Below, one piece after another: positions 1 through 4,348 of a stretch of DNA of 6,179 nt. Origin of the DNA: Actinomycetota bacterium (GTDB taxonomy: Bacteria; Actinomycetota; Actinomycetes; Actinomycetales; Microbacteriaceae); contig RHAS01000048.1 of the NCBI GenBank assembly GCA_010028615.1, positions 1 through 6,179 of the forward strand, given 5' to 3'. The notes beneath the pieces were generated by a model, which was given only the letters and a program-made list of their open reading frames with translations, was not told the DNA's origin and did not search any database. The position numbers and the translations under genes are program-made. Each line of letters starts with the position of its first letter. The stretch's first letter is position 1.

Positions 1-114
1 AAAGCTCAGGAAACGCGCCGAGTTATTGATAGGTTATTCGGGTACCTCGTTAGCCCCATTTTGTGGGCCCCCTCCTTTGCTCAGAGGTGTAGAGGTCCGG
101 AGATTTCTTTTTGA
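1..114 (+). CDS. Possible C-terminal end of an upstream gene (partial)
   Basis: Reading frame 1 is open from the left edge to a TGA at 112-114. It gives 37 residues beginning KAQETRRVIDRLFGYLV, a plausible helical, charged stretch. If real, it is the end of a preceding head-tail junction gene overlapping the start of the next gene by a few dozen bases. Short overlaps are the rule elsewhere in this cluster, but 38 bases would be longer than the others. The downstream gene's frame is also open to the left edge, so the two frames compete here. Nothing identifies a function. The fragment is too short for a firm call. Confidence 0.25.
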   Translation, partial: KAQETRRVIDRLFGYLVSPILWAPSFAQRCRGPEISF

Positions 115-526
115 TAATCAAAAAAATTACCGGTTCTTTGACAACTTTGCTCCTCTATTTGTCAAAGCGAAAGCAGAAATCTCTGCGATGAATACATCAA
201 ATTTTGCCCTTGGCGGCTTACCCTCTGGGGGCTGGGCACCGCTTGATGCTGGCTACGGTGCGTGGAAGGCAACTCGATTTCCGGGCATGCCACCGATGGT
301 TAAGACAGGAAGGTTGCTTGCGAGCATGACCGGGAACAGTCCTGATTCACTATTTTCCGTTACGCCAACATCAATGTCTATCGGCACAAAAGTTGAATAT
401 GCAAAGTTCCATCAATACGGAACAACCAAAATGCCAAAACGCAAACTGGTATTTGAACCAACAGGGTTCGCAGAGAAGTATGCAAATGATGCTGCCGACT
501 GGGTCGTAGATGGGCAAGTGTCGTAA
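77..526 (+). CDS. gpG-like phage virion morphogenesis / neck protein
   Basis: This is probably a head-tail junction or tail-completion protein of the phage virion morphogenesis family (Mu gpG-like, Phage_tail_S). Counting from the TTG at 77 (149 residues), the family-like core runs from about residue 43 to 125. It has a GGW-APL segment (51-56), AWK (62-64), a P-V-TG-L segment (73-80), an SIGTKVEYAKFHQYGT block (101-116) and MPKRK (119-123). The 'IGT..YA.fHQ.GT..mP.R' pattern is the clearest family signature. The start is uncertain. The frame is open to the left edge with another TTG at 26. TTG 77 gives a short N-terminus (MLRGVEVRRF) that fits my memory of the family, but it has no good ribosome binding site. 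ATG 188 would cut off the N-terminal helix. The stop TAA overlaps the next ATG (TAATG), so the two genes are probably coupled. Confidence 0.72.
   Translation: MLRGVEVRRFLFDNQKNYRFFDNFAPLFVKAKAEISAMNTSNFALGGLPSGGWAPLDAGYGAWKATRFPGMPPMVKTGRLLASMTGNSPDSLFSVTPTSMSIGTKVEYAKFHQYGTTKMPKRKLVFEPTGFAEKYANDAADWVVDGQVS
136..167 (+). repeat. Perfect 9-bp inverted repeat inside the gpG-like gene
   Basis: CTTTGACAA (136-144) and TTGTCAAAG (159-167) are exact reverse complements around a 14-base loop. The 5' arm contains TTGACA, but no matching -10 follows at normal spacing. It lies within coding sequence, and one such repeat in 6 kb is not far from chance expectation. Confidence 0.35.
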
Positions 527-1134
527 TGAAAGAATTAATGCAAGGTGCTCATTCTGCAAAGCACTATATAACCACGTACCTGCAAGACGATATCCCAATC
601 ATTAAGTACCGCAACGGTTGGGGCGTAGATGATGGCATATTGCCGTCACCTGCCGAGTATCTAACGTACGAGCCACTCGCGCTTGATGCGTGGCCTTCGA
701 TTATCACTGTGGCAATTAACGCTAAATCGTTTACCCGTCTTGAGTATGATGGCTCAACTCTTGACCCGCTATACAGGGTCGCGTATGGCATGAGGACCTA
801 CATATGGGTCAAGACCGAAGGGTCTTATGAGTCGACCTTGATGCGTGACAGATTAACTACCGTTATTAGGTCCGCCCTTCTTGACTACCCATGCCTGTCA
901 AGAGTTGATTCGGCTAGAGAGGCGAGGGTGGAGGAAACCTCAATGTCTGAGGAATATTCAGACTTGACGCTGCTGAAAGGCGACAGAGTTCTTGCCGGTG
1001 CATTCATAGGTTATGACCTATTATTAGATGAAGTCATTACAAGAGAAGACATCGGAACCGTTACCGAATACGACCTTGAGGTCATCGGCAGCGGCGACTT
1101 GTCGCGAGATGACTTGCTAGAGGAGATTTTATGA
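526..1134 (+). CDS. Putative tail terminator / tail-completion protein
   Basis: A 202-residue protein without signal peptide or membrane segments. It probably caps the head-proximal end of the tail, judged by place and size: it lies between the gpG-like gene and the sheath gene, where tail terminators usually sit. Visible blocks are IPIIKYRNGWG (23-33), LPSPAEYLTYEPLALDAWPSIIT (39-61), YRVAYGMRTYIWVKTEG (83-99), LMRDRLTTVIRSALLDYP (105-122) and SDLTLLKGDRVLAGAF (145-160). These alternating strands and one central helix suit the alpha/beta fold of terminator proteins. The blocks resemble, from memory, a conserved but unnamed protein of actinobacterial phages. The ATG at 526 shares its A with the preceding TAA. 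A second in-frame ATG at 538 is possible. The C-terminus is acidic (DDLLEEIL) and its TGA lies inside the next gene's ATGA. Confidence 0.68.
   Translation: MKELMQGAHSAKHYITTYLQDDIPIIKYRNGWGVDDGILPSPAEYLTYEPLALDAWPSIITVAINAKSFTRLEYDGSTLDPLYRVAYGMRTYIWVKTEGSYESTLMRDRLTTVIRSALLDYPCLSRVDSAREARVEETSMSEEYSDLTLLKGDRVLAGAFIGYDLLLDEVITREDIGTVTEYDLEVIGSGDLSRDDLLEEIL
1121..1130 (+). promoter_or_regulatory. Ribosome binding site for the 1131 gene
   Basis: AGGAG at 1121-1125 lies five bases before the ATG at 1131, inside the end of the previous coding region. It fixes the start and supports independent initiation as well as coupling through the ATGA overlap. Confidence 0.8.
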
Positions 1135-1622
1135 CACATGCAAACGATTTCATCCAAATTGTAAACAATCCGCAAACTGAATTTCCCCTTGATTTTGCTG
1201 GACTTATCCAGGTTCAAAATGTATCTGGCCAAACGTTGATGGTAATTGATGACGTGTACTTGCCGCCGCTAATGACAGCTCTTGTAAGCCCAGACAACGA
1301 GCGCGTCAAGAGTTTGCTGAACAGAAAGTCTTTGAAATCTCGTAGTTTTGAGCTTTCGGAGAGCGCTACGGCAATGCCGGTCAAAGAAGAGCCAAAAAAA
1401 AAGCGCAGAAAAAAAGACCAGTCAGCTTTATCCCCCCTGGTACTAGAAGGTGCTGTGGCTAATTTGGCTGCAGTTATCAATAATGAACAACCGGCGCAAA
1501 CTGTCGCCGCAGAAGATGAAAACGTGGAACAATTAACAGAGAACGATTTGTCATCCGCGCAAGAGCAAGATGAAAAATCAGATGGCGAAGGTTCGCCAGA
1601 AACAGATAGTCAGTCAGTATAA
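1131..1622 (+). CDS. Unassigned phage structural-region protein with charged tail
   Basis: I do not recognise this 163-residue protein by family. Residues 10-70 look like a small beta-rich domain (GLIQVQNVSGQTLMVIDDVYLPP, then MTALVSPDNERVKSLLNRK). Next come a strongly basic patch KKKRRKK (89-95), a short hydrophobic helix around LVLEGAVANLAAVI, and an acidic, Gln/Glu/Asp/Ser-rich, probably disordered tail to the end. The start is secure: ATG in an ATGA overlap with a strong AGGAG. Its place directly before the sheath gene suggests a neck or tail accessory role, but that is inference from position. The basic patch is encoded by runs of nine and seven A residues that form in-frame slippery heptamers. 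A -1 or +1 slip there would give a product ending soon after the basic patch and lacking the acidic tail. Confidence 0.75.
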   Translation: MTHANDFIQIVNNPQTEFPLDFAGLIQVQNVSGQTLMVIDDVYLPPLMTALVSPDNERVKSLLNRKSLKSRSFELSESATAMPVKEEPKKKRRKKDQSALSPLVLEGAVANLAAVINNEQPAQTVAAEDENVEQLTENDLSSAQEQDEKSDGEGSPETDSQSV

Positions 1623-1623
1623 T
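1618..1623 (+). promoter_or_regulatory. Candidate -10 promoter element before the sheath gene
   Basis: A perfect TATAAT overlaps the TAA stop of the preceding gene, about 55 bases before the sheath ATG. The best -35 match is TCGCCA at 1593-1598 (four of six bases), but with a 19-base spacer; no good -35 lies at 16-18 bases. There is no TGn extension. A promoter here would boost the sheath and tube genes. The hexamer could equally be chance. Confidence 0.3.
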
Positions 1624-1627
1624 CTGA

Positions 1628-1640
1628 GTAGTCTCACTAC
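1628..1640 (+). repeat. Small inverted repeat in the gap before the sheath gene
   Basis: GTAGT (1628-1632) and ACTAC (1636-1640) are complementary around a three-base loop CTC. The stem is only five pairs and no T tract follows, so it is not a convincing terminator. It would lie just downstream of the candidate TATAAT. Confidence 0.25.
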
Positions 1641-1668
1641 AAATAGCCCATGCAGTTTCGGATGGGAC

Positions 1669-1678
1669 GGAGGAACAA
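1669..1678 (+). promoter_or_regulatory. Strong ribosome binding site of the sheath gene
   Basis: GGAGG at 1669-1673 sits five bases before the ATG at 1679. The whole block from 1667, ACGGAGGAACAAATGCCA, differs from that at the tube gene by a single base. Confidence 0.88.
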
Positions 1679-3136
1679 ATGCCAGGTGTAATCGTAACAA
1701 CGGCGGTTCGCACAGGACCGACAAACACACAGACCGCTGCAACGGCGACGATGTTCGTTGCTGGACTAACTGAGCGCGGACCTGATGGCACCGTTCATCT
1801 AGTTACAAGTCTTTCCGACTACGAAGATATTTTCGGTGGTTCGATTGCCGCTGGCTGGACGTACGAGACAATTAGAACCTTCTTTGAAGAGGGTGGCGCT
1901 CGCGCTTACGTATCTAGGGTCGTTGCTGACGATGCGGTAGAGGCTTCACTAGAGCTTGATAAGACTGGCGGAACCCCCGTTATTACGCTTACTGCCGCAG
2001 GTAAGGGCACATGGTCGCATAGCGGTGTCCTCAAGGCGTCAGTATCTCAGCCAACAGCTGGAACAAACTTCAAGATTTCGGTCTATCTAAATGACGTAAT
2101 AGTCTTTGCGACAAAGACACACACAACTGTCGCTGCTGCTGTTGAAGAAATAAACAATAGCGCTGTTGCTGCACTTTACGTAACTGCTGCAGACGAGGGT
2201 GAAACAGGCATCCCAGCCGTTGTGGCAGCCTCGAACTTTACAAACGGTGACGACGGTGGCGCAATTGCCGCAGCCGATGTTGTATCTGCAATCGGTTTAT
2301 TCACGGAAAACCTCGGACCTGGTGCCGTATGCGCCCCAGGCTACACGTCGAGCACCGTCCGTGAAGGCCTAATCAGCCACGCAGCGGGAAGCCGCCGCAT
2401 CGCAATTTTGGGCTTCGACAAAGATGACTCCGTAAATGACGCCATAGCGGCAGTAACTGATTATTCAGATGCCGACAACGCCGAGTTTGCAGCATTCTTT
2501 TACCCATGGGTCAAGATTCCAGACGGTTCTCTTACAAAGACAGTTCCATGTGAGGGGTACGTATGTGCAAAGCGCGCCGTCGTTCATAACACCTATGGCT
2601 CCTGGAACCCATATGCTGGCGAAAGGTCTGAAGCAAAGTTCGTAACAGCGCCGGCCGTCGTGCTGTCAAAAGCCGAGTCGGAGACACTAGATGCTGGATA
2701 CGTCAATGCAATTAAGGTAATCAGCGGAACAACGCGAATCTACGGAGCCCGTTCAGCTTCTTCTGATACAGATAACTTCAGGTTCATCATTGCCCGCGAG
2801 GTTCTAAACCAGATTGTTCACGAGGCTGAGATTGCTCTCGAGGCGCTTCTGTTCCTCCCAATTGACGGTCGCCGCTCTACTTTCTCAAGAGTCGCCGCGA
2901 CTCTCACAGCCATTATGGACAGAATTCGCGTTGGTGGCGGTCTCTACGAGGCTTTCGATGGAACCGGAAAGCAGATTGACCCCGGCTACACGGTCCAGGT
3001 CAACGACTCAATCAATCCACTGACACAGCTAGCAACTGGAGTAATCAAGGCCAAAATTGGCGCTCGCGTTAGCTCAATAGGCGACCGCATCGAGGTTGAG
3101 ATTACTAAGTCCAATCTAACGTCAACATTGGTATAA
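1679..3136 (+). CDS. Phage tail sheath protein
   Basis: The contractile outer sheath of the tail: subunits polymerise around the tube and contract at infection to drive the tube through the host envelope. The 485-residue length is typical of the family. Visible order: an N-terminal segment MPGVIVTTAV, a first domain block with FVAGLTERGPDGTVHLVTSLSDYEDIFG (26-53) and FFEEGGARAYVSRVV (68-82), a Ser/Thr/Ala-rich beta insertion (about 85-200) holding AAGKGTWSHS (106-115, like the 'GxGxWGN' strand of sheath proteins), a core with GAVCAPGYTS (215-224) and RRIAILGFD (239-247), and a conserved C-terminal domain with TRIYGARS (352-359), DNFRFIIAREV (365-375), GGLYEAFD (420-427), NPLTQLATGVIKAKIGARV (446-464) and a closing strand IEVEITKS. 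The start is fixed by GGAGG. Lysine codons are mostly AAG (13 of 16), unlike the tape measure gene, as expected for an abundant protein. Confidence 0.96.
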   Translation: MPGVIVTTAVRTGPTNTQTAATATMFVAGLTERGPDGTVHLVTSLSDYEDIFGGSIAAGWTYETIRTFFEEGGARAYVSRVVADDAVEASLELDKTGGTPVITLTAAGKGTWSHSGVLKASVSQPTAGTNFKISVYLNDVIVFATKTHTTVAAAVEEINNSAVAALYVTAADEGETGIPAVVAASNFTNGDDGGAIAAADVVSAIGLFTENLGPGAVCAPGYTSSTVREGLISHAAGSRRIAILGFDKDDSVNDAIAAVTDYSDADNAEFAAFFYPWVKIPDGSLTKTVPCEGYVCAKRAVVHNTYGSWNPYAGERSEAKFVTAPAVVLSKAESETLDAGYVNAIKVISGTTRIYGARSASSDTDNFRFIIAREVLNQIVHEAEIALEALLFLPIDGRRSTFSRVAATLTAIMDRIRVGGGLYEAFDGTGKQIDPGYTVQVNDSINPLTQLATGVIKAKIGARVSSIGDRIEVEITKSNLTSTLV

Positions 3137-3147
3137 CGGAGGAATAA
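3137..3147 (+). promoter_or_regulatory. Strong ribosome binding site of the tube gene
   Basis: GGAGG at 3138-3142 is five bases before the ATG at 3148, in an 11-base gap after the sheath stop. The block from 3136 (ACGGAGGAATAAATGCCA) copies the sheath gene's block with one C-to-T change. Confidence 0.88.
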
Positions 3148-3594
3148 ATGCCATCAGCAAAATTAGCTCAGAGGCAAATCATTGCCGAAATCACGCCGCT
3201 CGCCGGTGGTGACATTACCGGCCCGACACTAAGCGGTTATTTCGCGCAGGTTTCGGGTGGTGAGATTACGGCTTCTGTGGAAAAGATTTACACAGGTGGT
3301 AACGCATTCCCAGAGACACTCTGTGCCCCTTCTGAGGTCGGCGACGTAACTCTTACAAAGCACTATGACTCAGACCTTCGCACAGTCCTTAAGGATGCAC
3401 GCAAGGTTGTGGGACGGGCGTACTACGAAATCAAGATTTACGACACCGACTGTGACCTTAAGAATGCCCAGTCGGAGAGAGTCTACTCAAAGGCGCTTCT
3501 CGTTGGCCTTTCGGAGCCAGAGGGCGACGCATCATCGGGTGCCCCAGCTACATTCGCGCTGACATTCGCTATCTCAGGCGAGCCAACACAGTAA
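3148..3594 (+). CDS. Phage tail tube protein
   Basis: Major inner-tube protein: hexameric rings of it stack to form the DNA channel inside the sheath. It has 148 residues, a normal length for tubes of contractile phages. It is almost wholly beta-stranded: a strand around RQIIAEITPLAG (9-20), GYFAQVSGGEITASVEKIYTG (30-50), DVTLTKHYD (66-74), a short helix DLRTVLKDARKVV (76-88), AYYEIKIYD (91-99) and terminal strands ALLVGLSEPEG and ATFALTFAISGEP (134-146). The 'GGEIT-SVEKIYTGG' and closing 'FALTFAISGEP' segments are typical of tube proteins that follow a sheath gene. The position immediately after the sheath with its own strong ribosome binding site is the standard arrangement. Seven of eight lysines are AAG. 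The TAA stop is followed by a 47-base non-coding gap. Confidence 0.93.
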   Translation: MPSAKLAQRQIIAEITPLAGGDITGPTLSGYFAQVSGGEITASVEKIYTGGNAFPETLCAPSEVGDVTLTKHYDSDLRTVLKDARKVVGRAYYEIKIYDTDCDLKNAQSERVYSKALLVGLSEPEGDASSGAPATFALTFAISGEPTQ

Positions 3595-3605
3595 TTATTT
3601 ACATC

Positions 3606-3633
3606 CACTAGTACGTCCTCCGTAGTGCTAGTG
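3606..3633 (+). repeat. Imperfect inverted repeat between tube and chaperone genes
   Basis: CACTAGTACG (3606-3615) can pair with CGTA (3621-3624) plus CTAGTG (3628-3633), leaving a five-base loop TCCTC and a GTG bulge on the 3' side. An alternative pairing uses CACTA with TAGTG at 3623-3627. No T tract follows, so it is not a standard terminator. It could be an RNA-processing or attenuation site that separates high expression of sheath and tube from low expression of chaperone and tape measure. It ends on a GTG that is an alternative chaperone start. Confidence 0.4.
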
Positions 3634-3641
3634 TGTCGGCT

Positions 3642-4154
3642 ATGAGCAATCTATACGAGCCAGTAAGCGAAAACAATGAACCAGCGTCGCGGTTTGACGA
3701 AGTTGAGTCAGACAATGTCCTCGACCAATTAAAGGCTGTCGTGGGCAAAAAGGTAATGCGTCCGGAAATCTTCATTTCCGTTCCTGAGCGTCCTGGTGTC
3801 CAGCTATTGATTAGCCCCAACATCACGCAGCAGCAACTACGTGCATGGCAAAAAAATGCCGGTTCTGAAACAAAGAATGGCATCGACGCCACCAAGTTTG
3901 CTTGCCAAGTAATCGGCCATACCACTGTCGGCATTTATCTCAATGGCGAAGAGGTATATGAAGATGGCAAGTCGCTTGGATTTGCATCCCCATCTGTTCT
4001 CAAGATGACCAATTCAACCCGGGCCCTTCCCGATGCGGTAATTGCATTCTTCGGCCTTGACCCGCATGTTGAGGCAGCAGCTCTTGCGATTATCGATGCC
4101 GCCGGATATGGCGATACTGTTGAGCAAACAGAAAACCCTACGAAGCTGTCCTAG
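3642..4154 (+). CDS. Tail assembly chaperone, short (0-frame) form
   Basis: A lambda gpG-like tail assembly chaperone: by analogy it coats the tape measure before and during tube polymerisation and is absent from the finished virion. The 170-residue product has an acidic N-terminus (EPVSENNEPASRFDEVESDN), RPEIFISVPERPGVQLLIS, a helix TQQQLRAWQKNAG, DATKFACQVIGHTTVGIYLNGEEVYED, LGFASPSVLKM, then FGLDPHVEAAALAIIDAAGYGD. This pattern (PxRPGV, LRxWQK, FASP, FGLDxHV, DAAGYGD) is what I recall from chaperones preceding tape measures in actinobacterial phages. Its place between tube and tape measure and the overlapping -1 frame confirm the role. ATG 3642 was chosen over the in-frame GTG at 3633. Neither has a clear ribosome binding site, and the GTG lies in an inverted repeat. 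It ends at TAG 4152-4154, four codons after the slippery site. Confidence 0.88.
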   Translation: MSNLYEPVSENNEPASRFDEVESDNVLDQLKAVVGKKVMRPEIFISVPERPGVQLLISPNITQQQLRAWQKNAGSETKNGIDATKFACQVIGHTTVGIYLNGEEVYEDGKSLGFASPSVLKMTNSTRALPDAVIAFFGLDPHVEAAALAIIDAAGYGDTVEQTENPTKLS

Positions 4155-4330
4155 ATGATTTGATTGAGGACGGCCGCATTGAGACGGCCGCCCGTCTAGG
4201 AGAGCTATTCGGAACAGACCCCATAAAGCTCCTTGACTGCACACCAGACGAATGGCTCATCCGCGTCGCATGTGCTAAAGTTATTGAGGCGGACCGCGCC
4301 GCTGCAGAGCGTAAAGCTCAAGGATATTGA
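4124..4330 (+). CDS. Tail chaperone -1 frame extension (second half of the long form)
   Basis: This -1 frame is open from 4124 to a TGA at 4328-4330. It is expected to be translated only after the slip at 4133-4139, adding 63 residues to about 169 codons' worth of the chaperone. The long form is then about 229 residues when counted from ATG 3642. It corresponds to lambda gpGT, whose T part is thought to contact tube subunits. The added part reads as real protein: YEAVLDDLIEDGRIETAARLG, ELFGTDPIKLLDCTP, DEWLIRVACAKVIEADRAAAERKAQGY, that is two or three helices with an acidic start and basic end. There is no ATG in frame and only a TTG (4160) without ribosome binding site, so independent translation is unlikely. 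It lies 18 bases before the tape measure start and in the same frame. Confidence 0.85.
   Translation, partial: ANRKPYEAVLDDLIEDGRIETAARLGELFGTDPIKLLDCTPDEWLIRVACAKVIEADRAAAERKAQGY
4133..4139 (+). promoter_or_regulatory. Programmed -1 ribosomal frameshift site (A AAC CCT)
   Basis: The 0-frame codons here are GAA AAC CCT, so the last A of GAA plus AAC CCT make a perfect X XXY YYZ heptamer: both tRNAs can re-pair one base back on AAA CCC. The -1 frame has a TGA at 4121-4123, so only a slip between 4124 and the TAG at 4152 can give the long form. The heptamer is inside that 28-base window. After the slip the next codon is TAC at 4139. Confidence 0.85.
4149..4201 (+). promoter_or_regulatory. Potential frameshift-stimulating RNA stem
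   Basis: TCCTAGATG (4149-4157) can pair with CGTCTAGGA (4193-4201): nine pairs including one T-G. Inside, CGGCCG at 4171-4176 pairs with CGGCCG at 4185-4190 around an eight-base loop. The outer stem starts after a nine-base spacer (4140-4148) from the heptamer, within the range usual for stimulators, and its 5' arm contains the 0-frame TAG stop. The structure is read by eye and has no energy calculation behind it. Confidence 0.6.
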
Positions 4331-4348
4331 GCATATTTTGGGGTTTAA

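Noticed and set aside
138..143. TTGACA resembling a -35 promoter element
   Set aside because: No acceptable -10 hexamer lies 16-18 bases downstream, and it is inside coding sequence as part of an inverted repeat.
1570..1773. + strand open frame overlapping the end of the 1131 gene and the sheath start
   Set aside because: It overlaps two well-supported genes in another frame, and its Asn/Thr/Arg-rich sequence is typical of an out-of-frame reading.
1477..1791. Open frame on the - strand spanning the gap before the sheath gene
   Set aside because: It crosses the strong sheath ribosome binding site and start and has no protein-like family pattern.
2814..3023. + strand open frame inside the sheath gene
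   Set aside because: It is Ser/Arg/Leu-rich and lies out of frame within the conserved C-terminal domain of the sheath.
3606..3633. Intrinsic transcription terminator after the tube gene
   Set aside because: The stem is bulged and no T tract follows it, so only an inverted repeat is claimed.
3608..3934. Open frame on the - strand opposite the chaperone gene
   Set aside because: The + strand frame is well supported by family resemblance and position; this frame has no support of its own.
4155..4163. ATG at 4155 as a restart for the second half of the chaperone
   Set aside because: It is followed by ATT and TGA, giving a two-codon frame, so it cannot express the -1 extension.
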